In this document: in pieces, positions 17,362 to 24,958 of the stretch
Layout: each line of letters begins with the position of its first letter
Position numbering within the stretch: the stretch's first letter is position 1
Source of the DNA: Beijerinckiaceae bacterium
GTDB lineage: Bacteria > Pseudomonadota > Alphaproteobacteria > Rhizobiales > Beijerinckiaceae
Direction of reading: 5' to 3'
Assembly: GCA_009773635.1 (NCBI GenBank)
Contig: WSYC01000011.1
Coordinates: forward strand, 1 to 64,000
Length of the DNA: 64,000 bases
Position numbers and translations under genes: made by a program
Notes under the pieces: model-generated
Databases searched by the model: none
Told to the model about the DNA's origin: nothing
What the model saw: only the letters and a program-made list of their open reading frames with translations

Positions 17362-18302
17362 GCCCTGAGAACCGCGGGGCGGTAGCGGGTGCCACGCCCG
17401 ATGCCGTGCCGCAAAGCCTCGTCGAACATCTCCCCCCCGCCGCCAGACCTTACGCCCGCATGGCGCGGCTTGACCGGCCGATCGGCTGGTGGCTGCTCTT
17501 GCTGCCATGCTGGTGGAGCGAGGCGCTCGCCGCGCGGATTGCGGGGCATTGGCCGTCGCTCGCAACGTTGATCCTGTTTCTGATCGGCGCGATCGCGATG
17601 CGCGGTGCTGGCTCGACCTGGAACGACATCTCGGACCGCGATCTCGATGGACAAGTGGCGCGGACGCAGGCCCGGCCGCTTCCCTCCGGCCAGATCAGCG
17701 TGAAGCAGGCCTTCGTGTTTCTGGCGCTTCAGGGGGCGATCGGCCTCGTGGTGCTCTTGCAGTTCAACCGGTTCAGCATGGTGATGGGCTTCCTCAGCCT
17801 CCTGCCGGTGGTCGTCTATCCCTTCATGAAGCGCTTCACGAACCATCCGCAGCTGGTGCTGGGACTGGCGTTCGCCTGGGGCGCGCTGATGGGGTTTGCA
17901 ACGCATCTCGGGACGGTGCCGCTCGCCGGATATCTCCTTTACGCCGGCGCGATCGCCTGGGTGGTTGGCTACGACACGATCTATGCGCTGCAGGATATCG
18001 AGGACGATGCGATCGTCGGCATCGGCTCGACCGCGCGGGCCTATGGCGAGCATGTGCGACTGTTCATCGCTGTGATGTTCGGGCTGACGCTCGCGCTGAT
18101 CGGCTCGGCGATGGGGATCATCGGTATCGGCCCTGCGGGTTGGATCGGGTTTGCCGCGTTTGCGGCGCATCTTGGCTGGCAGGTTCGGGCCGTGAAGCGC
18201 GATGACGCGGGTGTTGCCCTGCGCCTCTTCCGTTCCAACCGTGATGCGGGGTTGTTGTTATTCGCGGGCTTTGCGCTCGATGCGGTTCTCGCCGCCGCCT
18301 GA
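17358..18302 (+). CDS. ubiA: 4-hydroxybenzoate polyprenyltransferase
   Basis: UbiA attaches the polyprenyl tail to 4-hydroxybenzoate in ubiquinone synthesis, in the inner membrane. The 314-residue protein has multiple membrane helices and the two Asp-rich, Mg-diphosphate-binding motifs of the family: NDISDRDLD (near residue 89) and YALQDIEDD (near residue 210). The GTG start at 17358 overlaps the previous stop and gives the expected N-terminus ending in 'YARMARLDRPIGWWLLLLPC', the family hallmark. It supplies quinone for the respiratory genes elsewhere in the window. Confidence 0.94.
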   Translation: MSPENRGAVAGATPDAVPQSLVEHLPPAARPYARMARLDRPIGWWLLLLPCWWSEALAARIAGHWPSLATLILFLIGAIAMRGAGSTWNDISDRDLDGQVARTQARPLPSGQISVKQAFVFLALQGAIGLVVLLQFNRFSMVMGFLSLLPVVVYPFMKRFTNHPQLVLGLAFAWGALMGFATHLGTVPLAGYLLYAGAIAWVVGYDTIYALQDIEDDAIVGIGSTARAYGEHVRLFIAVMFGLTLALIGSAMGIIGIGPAGWIGFAAFAAHLGWQVRAVKRDDAGVALRLFRSNRDAGLLLFAGFALDAVLAAA

Positions 18303-18323
18303 GGCGGCAGGCGCGATCTCACC

Positions 18324-18791
18324 TCAGGGCCGTGTCCGACGCGTCGGCTGCGCCTGCGCAGCGAAGGGCACAAGCGGTGCCCGCCGCCGCGCCAGAAAGC
18401 GCGGGCGTCGCCCCGAGAGGGCGGAGCCATGGCGGCGGGCGTAGACCCGTTCCCCGGTCAGCGGTGCGATGGGGGTCATCGCGCCGGAAACATCCCGGAG
18501 GAACAGCGGCAGGTTGAGATCGCGCCCGAGGCCACGCCAGAGAGCGATGATATCCCATGGCTCGCAGACGACGTGCAGCGGCTCGGAGAGCGAGCTATCC
18601 AGTCCCAGCAGGCGAATGGTCGCAAAATGGAAACCGCCCTTGCTGGCTTCCGTCGACAGCACCAGCCCGCGTGCCCCGGCGACCGACACGGGGAAGCGTG
18701 CGCGGTTGTCGTTGGCATAGAAGGCTGCAAGGTCACCCGGACCGGGCCGCACGAGGCCGCCCGGTCCATCGGTGTGATGGCTCGTCTTCAT
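18324..18791 (-). CDS. DUF6101-like protein
   Basis: A 155-residue, probably cytoplasmic protein. It resembles the alphaproteobacterial DUF6101 family: 'VVCEPWDIIALWRGLGRDLNLPLFLRD' and an Arg-rich end 'SGRRPRFLARRRAPLVP'. Function is unknown. It is convergent with ubiA (gap 21 bases) and divergent from ispH. The assignment rests on memory of the family and is moderately sure. Confidence 0.6.
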   Translation of the reverse strand: MKTSHHTDGPGGLVRPGPGDLAAFYANDNRARFPVSVAGARGLVLSTEASKGGFHFATIRLLGLDSSLSEPLHVVCEPWDIIALWRGLGRDLNLPLFLRDVSGAMTPIAPLTGERVYARRHGSALSGRRPRFLARRRAPLVPFAAQAQPTRRTRP

Positions 18792-19026
18792 GTTTAACGC
18801 CTGTCCCTGTCGGAGAATTCTTTTGTCCCCCGATCATGGAAGGAGGCTAACGCCCGGCCTTGCCAAAAACCCCTAAAAAGCTCGGTTAAGGTGCGCTAAC
18901 CATCGGATTTTGACGGATTTCACCGAATCGTCCTTCACGAAAGGTAACCGCAGGGCATCCGTTGGCAGGCTTGACGCTGCCTTGCCCGCACGCCAGAACC
19001 GCTGCACGCTCCCCTCAAGGAACCCC
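18792..19026. promoter_or_regulatory. Divergent intergenic region DUF6101-like / ispH
   Basis: This 235-base gap must hold promoters for both divergent genes. An inverted repeat GGTTA-N8-TAACC lies at about 18884-18901; it includes TTAA and TAAC half-sites that loosely recall a CtrA box (TTAA-N7-TTAA) but do not match it. Confidence 0.3.
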
Positions 19027-20004
19027 GTGACGATGGTCGTCCTGCCCGCTGAAAAGCCGCTGCTCCTGATCCGCCTGTGCGCGCCGCGCGGCTTCTGCGC
19101 CGGCGTTGTCCGCGCGATCGATGCGGTGGAGGAGGCGCTCAGGAAATACGGTGCGCCGGTCTATGTCCGGCATGAGATCGTCCATAACCGCTACGTTGTC
19201 GAAGGGTTGAAGCGCAAGGGCGCGATCTTCGTCGACGAGCTCTCGGAAATCCCCCAGACCGATGCGCCGGTGATTTTCTCCGCGCATGGCGTGCCGAAAT
19301 CCGTGCCGGCGGATGCTGAAGCGCGACGCTTCTTCGCGATTGACGCGACGTGCCCGCTCGTCACCAAAGTGCACCGCGAAGCCGAAATCCACCACAAGCG
19401 CGGGCGGCAGGTCATCCTTGTCGGGCACGAGGGTCACCCGGAGGTCGTCGGCACCATGGGCCAACTGCCTGATGGCGCAGTGACGCTCGTCGAAACGGTC
19501 GCGGATGTCGCAAGCCTCACCTTCCCGGCCGGAACGGCGCTTGCGTTCGTGACGCAGACGACGCTCTCCGTCGATGATACCGAGGCGGTGATCGCGGCGC
19601 TGAAGGCTCGGTTTCCGGCGATTGCCGCGCCGCATAAGGAAGATATCTGCTACGCCACGACCAACCGGCAGGAGGCGGTCAAGCGCGTCGCGCCGGATGT
19701 TGACGCGATGATTGTAGTGGGCTCGCCCAATTCCTCGAATTCGCAGCGCCTGCGCGAGGTGGCGGAACGTTCCGGCTGCGCGAAAGCCCGGCTGGTGCTG
19801 CGTGCGGAGGATATCGACTGGGCGCTGTTCGGGGACATCCGCTCGCTCGGCATTACCGCCGGTGCTTCGGCCCCGGAAGTGCTGGTCGAGGAGATCATCG
19901 ATGCCTTCGCGACGCGCTACCGCGTCGAGGTCGAAACGGTCTCGACGGCGGACGAAAGCGTGTTTTTCCCGCTTCCCAAGACACTCAGGCCGGAAGGCGC
20001 GTAA
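19027..20004 (+). CDS. ispH: 4-hydroxy-3-methylbut-2-enyl diphosphate reductase
   Basis: IspH (LytB) is the last enzyme of the MEP pathway, reducing HMBPP to IPP and DMAPP with a 4Fe-4S cluster. The three cluster cysteines are visible ([25 protein letters not shown]), as are the active-site histidines ([26 protein letters not shown]) and '[11 protein letters not shown]'. A GTG at 19027 lies five bases after AAGGA; the ATG at 19033 is the alternative. The 325-residue length is normal. In related genomes thrB and rnhA follow directly; here a transporter gene intervenes. Confidence 0.95.
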   Translation: MTMVVLPAEKPLLLIRLCAPRGFCAGVVRAIDAVEEALRKYGAPVYVRHEIVHNRYVVEGLKRKGAIFVDELSEIPQTDAPVIFSAHGVPKSVPADAEARRFFAIDATCPLVTKVHREAEIHHKRGRQVILVGHEGHPEVVGTMGQLPDGAVTLVETVADVASLTFPAGTALAFVTQTTLSVDDTEAVIAALKARFPAIAAPHKEDICYATTNRQEAVKRVAPDVDAMIVVGSPNSSNSQRLREVAERSGCAKARLVLRAEDIDWALFGDIRSLGITAGASAPEVLVEEIIDAFATRYRVEVETVSTADESVFFPLPKTLRPEGA

Positions 20005-20021
20005 ATCGGTAACACGCACCG

Positions 20022-20114
20022 CGTCATGCCCGCCCTTGGGGGCGGGTATCCACGACTTGCCTGCTTCAGAATTCACGAAGTCATGGATGGCCGGGCTAAA
20101 CCCGGCCATGACGG
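20022..20114. repeat. REP-like palindromic intergenic element
   Basis: Two GC hairpins, CCCGCCC..GGGCGGG near 20029-20047 and ATGGCCGGG-CTAAA-CCCGGCCAT at 20087-20109, are flanked by GTCATG/CATGAC ends. The layout 'GTCATG-CCCG...CGGG-ATCCACGAC' resembles dispersed intergenic repeats common in Hyphomicrobiales genomes. It lies between convergent ispH and a transporter gene and may serve as a bidirectional terminator. Confidence 0.65.
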
Positions 20115-20138
20115 GCAGTGCCTGAGATGTCTATCGGG

Positions 20139-21020
20139 CTACAAATTCAAGAGCAGCGCGACGCCGGCCACAATCAGCACGAGACCAAGGCCCTCGCGCG
20201 CACTCGGTTTTTCCGAGAAGAGCTTGCCGGAAACAACGCGGGCAAAAAGCACCTCGACCAGCGCCAGCGTGCGAACCTTCGCCGCCGGGGCGAGCGCAAA
20301 ACCGAGAAACCAGAACTGCGAGGCAAAGGCACCCATGAAGCCTGCCAGCAGCGAGGGCCGCCACAGCCTGAGGATCGAGGCGAGCACAGCGCGATTGGTC
20401 ACGGCCAGATAGAGCGACAGCGAAATCGACTGGAACAACAGCCCCAGTGCCAGAATGGTCGAGGCGCGGATACCGAAGCCGCCCGTCGGCAGGGCATGGA
20501 TCGCGGCGCGAAAGCCGATGGCGGAGATCGCGAACATCGCGGCGGAGGCGAGGCCGAGCGCGAGCGCGGGCAAGGACCAGTCCTTCATCCCCTCTTTCGG
20601 CCATGCCGTCATCAGCACCCCGGCGGTGGCGATGAGGATGGCCAGCGCCACGCCGAACGAGAGCACTTCATTGAGAAAGATCAATCCAAAAATGGCCACC
20701 AGAACCGGTTCGGTTTTCGTGTAGGCTGTGGTGACGACGAAGGACTTCGACTTCATCGTCGCGAGCATCAACCCGGTCGCGCCGATCTGCGCCAGCGCGG
20801 CGATTGCCACCGGCGGCAGCACGGAGAGGGCAACGGGCGGGATGGTATCGCCCGTCAATCCCGCCATCAGCCCGAGGAAGAGCACGGCAAAGGGAAAGCC
20901 GAACAGGAAGCGCACGTGCGTTGCGCCGACGACACCGAGTTTTGCCGTCAGATCGCGCTGGAGGGCGTTGCGCATCGTTTGCGATGCCGCAGCAATCACC
21001 GTAAACAGGGCCCAGAGCAT
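20139..21020 (-). CDS. EamA/DMT family transporter
   Basis: A 293-residue permease with about ten membrane helices in two EamA domains; family-like segments include 'RNALQRDLTAKLGVVGATHVRFLFGFPFAVLFL' and, in the C-terminal half, 'FLGFALAPAAKVRTLALVEVLFARVVSGKLFSEKP'. The substrate is unknown. It sits on the opposite strand between ispH and thrB, with a REP-like element next to its 3' end, and may have been inserted into an ancestral ispH-thrB-rnhA order. It is only distantly similar to the other DMT transporter at 12 kb. Confidence 0.9.
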   Translation of the reverse strand: MLWALFTVIAAASQTMRNALQRDLTAKLGVVGATHVRFLFGFPFAVLFLGLMAGLTGDTIPPVALSVLPPVAIAALAQIGATGLMLATMKSKSFVVTTAYTKTEPVLVAIFGLIFLNEVLSFGVALAILIATAGVLMTAWPKEGMKDWSLPALALGLASAAMFAISAIGFRAAIHALPTGGFGIRASTILALGLLFQSISLSLYLAVTNRAVLASILRLWRPSLLAGFMGAFASQFWFLGFALAPAAKVRTLALVEVLFARVVSGKLFSEKPSAREGLGLVLIVAGVALLLNL

Positions 21021-21152
21021 GAACGATCGAACCCCGCCGGGCCATTGTTGTTTGACGACACGTGATGACGAGGCGTATCACCGCGTTTGCGCCGCTGTCA
21101 CGTCAAAAGTGCTGGTCGTGCATCGCACGTCGGGCACATGGAGGGGGAAGTC

Positions 21153-22118
21153 ATGGCTGTCTATACCGATGTCAGCGCCGAGGATCTGACGGAATTCCTC
21201 AAGGGCTACGATCTCGGCCCGCTGCTGTCGTTCAAGGGCATTGCCGAAGGCGTCGAGAACTCGAATTTCCTGATCGAGACGGGCAGCGGGCGCTATATCC
21301 TCACGCTCTACGAGAAGCGCGTGAAGAAGGATGATCTGCCGTTTTTTCTGGGGCTGATGGGGCATCTGGCGGACCGCGGCATCAATTGCCCGCTCCCGGT
21401 CAAGGGGCATGACGGCAAGGCGCTGCGCACTCTGGCCGGGCGGCCGGCGGCGATCGTCACCTTTCTGGAGGGCGTGTCCTACCGCCGTCCCACGGCCACC
21501 CACTGCGGGGCATTGGGCACGACGCTCGCAGCGCTGCACGAGGCCGGCAAGGGCTTCACGCTTGCGCGCGAGAATGCGCTTTCCGTTGCCGGCTGGCGAC
21601 CGCTGGCCGAACAGGCCGGCGAGCGTGCCGATGATGTCGCGCCAGGACTGACCATCGCGATCCGCAACGAATTGGCAGATCTCGAAACGCATTGGCCGCG
21701 CTCCCTGCCGGCGGGCGTGATCCATGCCGATCTCTTTCCGAACAACACCTTGTTTGTTGGCGACCAGCTTTCCGGCGTCATCGATTTCTATTTCGCAGCG
21801 AATGATGCCTATGCCTACGATCTCGCGATCTGCCTCAACGCCTGGTGCTTCGAGAGCGACTATTCCTTCAACATGACGAAGGGGCGGGCGCTTATCGCAG
21901 GTTATCGCGCCAAGCGCGCACTGAACCGTGTCGAGATCGATGCCCTGCCGATCCTGTGCCGGGGTGCAGCCCTGCGCTTCCTGCTGACGCGGCTCGTCGA
22001 CTGGCTGAATGTGCCGCACGGCGCGCTCGTGCGCCCGCTCGATCCCATGGAATACTGGAAGAAGCTGCGCTTCCACCAATCCGTGGCCTCTGCAACCGCC
22101 TACGGGCTGGTGGAATAG
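21153..22118 (+). CDS. thrB: Homoserine kinase (type II, APH-fold)
   Basis: ThrB phosphorylates homoserine to O-phosphohomoserine, the substrate of threonine synthase (ThrC, encoded at 28.6-30 kb). The 321-residue protein belongs to the phosphotransferase/APH-like family, with the catalytic 'VIHADLFPNNTLF' (HxDxxxxN) near residue 190 and 'GVIDFYFA' (metal-binding IDF). The start at 21153 is preceded by GGAGGGGGAAG; the upstream in-frame Met is less likely. It is followed by rnhA after a 123-base gap holding two strong hairpins. Confidence 0.94.
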   Translation: MAVYTDVSAEDLTEFLKGYDLGPLLSFKGIAEGVENSNFLIETGSGRYILTLYEKRVKKDDLPFFLGLMGHLADRGINCPLPVKGHDGKALRTLAGRPAAIVTFLEGVSYRRPTATHCGALGTTLAALHEAGKGFTLARENALSVAGWRPLAEQAGERADDVAPGLTIAIRNELADLETHWPRSLPAGVIHADLFPNNTLFVGDQLSGVIDFYFAANDAYAYDLAICLNAWCFESDYSFNMTKGRALIAGYRAKRALNRVEIDALPILCRGAALRFLLTRLVDWLNVPHGALVRPLDPMEYWKKLRFHQSVASATAYGLVE

Positions 22119-22130
22119 GCATCATGACAC

Positions 22131-22230
22131 CAACAGCCATCGGCGCTGGCCGCTGGCTGTTGCAAGCGCGACGGCGCGCCCGAACTTATGCGAGGAACGC
22201 CCTTGCATTGCTCCGTTCACATGCAAGGGC
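22131..22230 (+). promoter_or_regulatory. Two strong hairpins between thrB and rnhA
   Basis: Hairpin 1 (22131-22162): CAACAGCCA, then CGGC-GCTG-GCCG, then TGGCTGTTG, a 13-bp stem with one mismatch. Hairpin 2 (22199-22230): perfect 10-bp arms GCCCTTGCAT/ATGCAAGGGC with a 12-base loop, ending 11 bases before the rnhA ATG. Neither has a T tract, so they are not classic terminators. Confidence 0.6.
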
Positions 22231-22241
22231 CGAAATAGAGA

Positions 22242-22700
22242 ATGGCTGAAACGTCGAACACCGTTCAAATCTGGACCGATGGCGCGTGCTCCGGCAATCC
22301 CGGCCCCGGCGGCTGGGGTGCGATCCTGCGCTTTGGTGACACCACGCGCGAGCTCTCCGGTGCGGAGCGGGATACCACCAACAACCGCATGGAGCTGCAG
22401 GGCGCTATCGCCGCGCTTGACGCGCTGAAGCGGCCGTGCCGCGTTGTCCTCACCACGGACAGCCAATACGTCAAGGGCGGCATCACCGGCTGGATTCACG
22501 GCTGGAAGCGTAACGGCTGGAAGACCGCTGACAAGAAGCCGGTCAAGAACATCGACCTCTGGCAGGCGCTGGATGCGGCGGTTCAGCGCCACGAGATCGA
22601 GTGGAAATGGGTCAAGGGCCACGCCGGCCACGCGATGAACGAGCGCGCGGACGAGCTTGCCCGCGCGGCCATTGCCGAGATGCGTGCCAGATCAGCCTGA
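22242..22700 (+). CDS. rnhA: Ribonuclease HI
   Basis: RNase HI cleaves the RNA strand of RNA-DNA hybrids, for example R-loops and Okazaki primers. The 152-residue protein carries all four catalytic acidic residues of the DEDD set: '[18 protein letters not shown]' (Asp12), '[13 protein letters not shown]' (Glu), 'TTDSQYV' (Asp) and 'NERADELAR' (Asp). The length is typical. It follows thrB on the same strand. A 14-bp tandem repeat lies just after its stop codon. A second RNase H, rnhB, is encoded at 52 kb. Confidence 0.97.
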   Translation: MAETSNTVQIWTDGACSGNPGPGGWGAILRFGDTTRELSGAERDTTNNRMELQGAIAALDALKRPCRVVLTTDSQYVKGGITGWIHGWKRNGWKTADKKPVKNIDLWQALDAAVQRHEIEWKWVKGHAGHAMNERADELARAAIAEMRARSA

Positions 22701-22720
22701 AGGCCAGATCGGCACGCCAA

Positions 22721-22789
22721 GAATCAAAAGTCGGGAATCAAAAGTCGGGAATCAAAAGTCGGGAATCAAAAGCTGGGAATCAGAGCTGG
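22721..22789. repeat. 14-bp tandem repeat (~5 units)
   Basis: Units of GAATCAAAAGTCGG occur at 22721, 22735 and 22749 (identical), then GAATCAAAAGCTGG at 22763 and a degenerate 13-base copy at 22777. The array fills the gap between convergent rnhA and the peroxiredoxin gene, and its last copy includes the peroxiredoxin stop codon. Confidence 0.95.
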
Positions 22790-23265
22790 CAGATCAGCGT
22801 TTCCGCCGAGGAGAGTTCGGCCTTGCCCGGCGCTTCCTCGATGTTGATCTTCTTGACCACACCATCCTCGACCAGCATCGAGAAGCGGCGGCAGCGCGTG
22901 CCGAGGCCCGCAACCGATAGATCGACATCGAGGCCGGCGGCCTTGGCGAATTCGGCGTTGCCATCGGCGAGGAAGGTCAGCACGCCTTCGCCGCCGGTTT
23001 CCTTGGCCCACATCGCCATCACGAAGGGGTCGTTGACGGCAACAACGGCAATGCCGGCAATGCCCTTGCCCTTGAAGGCCTCCGCTTCTTTCAGGAAGCC
23101 GGGCAGATGCGTCTTGTGGCAGGTCGGCGTGAAGGCGCCGGGCACACCGAAGAGCACCATGGTCTTGCCGCCGAAGACTTCGGCGGTTGTGACGGGTTTG
23201 GGTCCGGTGTCGGTCATCGTCCGGAAGGTGACATCCGGAAGGCGTTCTCCGCGGGCGATCGGCAT
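22780..23265 (-). CDS. Peroxiredoxin, Prx5/redoxin family
   Basis: A 161-residue cytoplasmic peroxiredoxin that reduces hydroperoxides. The peroxidatic cysteine sits in 'GVPGAFTPTCHKTHLPGF' (near residue 48), the hallmark of the Prx5 subfamily (often glutaredoxin- or glutathione-dependent). 'AVVAVNDPFVMAMW' and 'GLGTRCRRFSMLVEDGVV' are also characteristic. The start at 23265 (MPIARGERLPD) matches homologues; the upstream 17 in-frame residues do not. It is convergent with rnhA. Confidence 0.93.
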   Translation of the reverse strand: MPIARGERLPDVTFRTMTDTGPKPVTTAEVFGGKTMVLFGVPGAFTPTCHKTHLPGFLKEAEAFKGKGIAGIAVVAVNDPFVMAMWAKETGGEGVLTFLADGNAEFAKAAGLDVDLSVAGLGTRCRRFSMLVEDGVVKKINIEEAPGKAELSSAETLICQL

Positions 23266-23316
23266 GGTGTGTTCCTGCGCTTGTGAGGTCTTCGCCTGAT
23301 GCGAAGTTCCCTTCAT

Positions 23317-24159
23317 TTAGGGCGGAGTGCGCGCCACGTCGAGATCGATCATGCGCTCATAGGCGGCACCGGGCCTGCCATAGGTCAGTCGCACCGGGCC
23401 GAAGAGGCCACCGCTGCCCGGCGCGGCCTGTCCTGTGATGGTGATTTTCGCAAAACCGGGGCCATCGGCGGCGACCCCGGTCACCTCAAGAAAGCCCTTT
23501 GCCTCCGGGAAGGCCGCAAACTCCCCGATGGCTCCGTGATAGGGCAGGCGCAGCGCCCAGACCGGCGGATCAGCCGGCTGCTGGCGGGTGATCTCCGGCG
23601 TGGGGGCGGCATCGGCGGCAAGCTCCGTGGGCAAGGTGAGCGCGGCGCGGTCAAGGATGTCGGCGTCTTTGCCGGAGAGGCGTTCGGCCTTTGCGGGGTC
23701 AAACTGCACCTCGCCGCTGAGGGGGATGCACATGGTGCCGCATACGGCGAAATCGAGCTTGAGGTGGAGCATGAAGGCTCCGTCAATCCTGCGGCCAGCA
23801 ATCGGAAAAGCCACTGCGTGTTTGTAGCCCCAGGCCTTGCCGCCCGCGCCGTCATCGAACACCGAGGGGAAGGGGTAGCGCGCCTCGATGGCTTCCATGC
23901 CTGTCGATTGCGTAAAATCGAACATCGGCGGCACGCCGGAATCGCCGGCTGTGCGCCAGTAGGTCTTGAAGCCATCCGCGAGCTGGATTTCGAGGGCGGC
24001 GACGAGCGGTCTGATCTTCGGATCAAGCTGCGCGGCTACCAGCCGCACCCTTGCCTCGCGGAAATCGAGCCAGGGCGACGCCAGGACATCCTGTGCGGAC
24101 GCGGGACCGCACAAGCCGGTGATGGTCAAGGCGAGAGCCGGAAGGGTTACGTGCTTCAT
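23317..24159 (-). CDS. DsbD N-terminal-like periplasmic protein
   Basis: A 280-residue exported protein resembling the N-terminal (thiol:disulfide interchange) domain of DsbD without its membrane or thioredoxin parts. A signal peptide, MKHVTLPALALTITGLCGPASA, precedes the mature start. Family features are 'LADGFKTYWRTAGDSGVPPMFDF' and 'FAVCGTMCIPLSGEVQF', where CxxxC is the likely redox-active cysteine pair. In rhizobia such genes precede the peroxiredoxin gene. It is divergent from yqgE across a 185-base gap and followed by the peroxiredoxin after 51 bases. Confidence 0.8.
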   Translation of the reverse strand: MKHVTLPALALTITGLCGPASAQDVLASPWLDFREARVRLVAAQLDPKIRPLVAALEIQLADGFKTYWRTAGDSGVPPMFDFTQSTGMEAIEARYPFPSVFDDGAGGKAWGYKHAVAFPIAGRRIDGAFMLHLKLDFAVCGTMCIPLSGEVQFDPAKAERLSGKDADILDRAALTLPTELAADAAPTPEITRQQPADPPVWALRLPYHGAIGEFAAFPEAKGFLEVTGVAADGPGFAKITITGQAAPGSGGLFGPVRLTYGRPGAAYERMIDLDVARTPP

Positions 24160-24344
24160 GGGGCCATCATGCCGCATGAGCCGTTCAAAACCGATGAACA
24201 ATCGCGTGAGCACGGCGCGACATCGACGATGGCACCTCGAACGGGCGCACGAGAGGCTGTGAATAAATTCCTTTTACATCAGCTTGCGGCCTGATGCGCC
24301 GGATTGCCTCTTGGCAAGCCGGGTTTCGCTTGTAATTCTTGGGC
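24160..24344. promoter_or_regulatory. Divergent intergenic region with inverted repeats before yqgE
   Basis: Holds promoters for both divergent genes. Two inverted repeats occur: CATCAG-N8-CTGATG (24277-24296) and CCGG-A-TTGCC-TCTT-GGCAA-G-CCGG (24299-24322). The second would be a stem-loop in the yqgE leader. Confidence 0.35.
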
Positions 24345-24956
24345 ATGGATATCGACAGCCTTCGCCGCGCCGCCAAGCCCGGATTTCTGGACGGGCAGAT
24401 GCTCATCGCCATGCCGGGCATGGCGGATGAACGGTTTGCTCGCACCGTGCTGTATCTGTGCGCGCATTCGTCGGAAGGTGCGATGGGCCTTGTCGTCAAC
24501 AAGCGCGCCCGCAACATCGACTTTCCCGATCTGCTGGTCCAGCTCGAGATCATCGAGAAGGACGAGGCGCCCCATTTGCCGGAGCGCGTCGGCAAGATCG
24601 GCGTCGTCAAGGGCGGGCCGATGGAAACCGCGCGTGGCTTCGTGCTGCATTCGACTGACGTCGTGATCGGCGCATCGACCTTGCCGATTGCCGGGACGAT
24701 CGGTCTGACGATCACGCTCGACATGCTGCGGGCGATCGCGCGCGGGGAGGGGCCGGCGAACGCGGTCCTTGCCCTCGGCTATGCCAGCTGGGGCGCCGGG
24801 CAGCTCGAGCACGAGATCCGGGAAAACACCTGGCTGCACGGCCCGCTCGATGCTGATCTCATCTTCGGGGACGATCATGAGACCAAATATGACCGGGCGC
24901 TGAAGACGCTGGGGATTGACCCCGCCTTCCTGTCGCAGGATGCCGGGCGCGCCTGA
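24345..24956 (+). CDS. YqgE/AlgH family protein
   Basis: A 203-residue protein of the YqgE/AlgH (UPF0301/DUF179) family, whose biochemical role is not settled. Conserved features are '[41 protein letters not shown]' at the start, '[15 protein letters not shown]' in the middle and '[19 protein letters not shown]' near the end. An ATG at 24345 is preferred to the in-frame TTG at 24339. It is convergent with the large GGDEF/EAL gene (2-base gap). Confidence 0.92.
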   Translation: MDIDSLRRAAKPGFLDGQMLIAMPGMADERFARTVLYLCAHSSEGAMGLVVNKRARNIDFPDLLVQLEIIEKDEAPHLPERVGKIGVVKGGPMETARGFVLHSTDVVIGASTLPIAGTIGLTITLDMLRAIARGEGPANAVLALGYASWGAGQLEHEIRENTWLHGPLDADLIFGDDHETKYDRALKTLGIDPAFLSQDAGRA

Positions 24957-24958
24957 AA

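Noticed and set aside
18884-18901. Possible CtrA box upstream of ispH
   Set aside because: The sequence has TTAA and TAAC half-sites with 7 bases between, but the second half does not match TTAA, so it does not meet the consensus.
22124-22249. 41-residue small ORF between thrB and rnhA
   Set aside because: It lies entirely across two hairpins, lacks a ribosome site and overlaps the rnhA start; the composition matches a frame shadow.
22721-22789. Short direct repeats considered as a CRISPR array
   Set aside because: Units are only 14 bp and directly tandem without spacers, and no cas genes are nearby.
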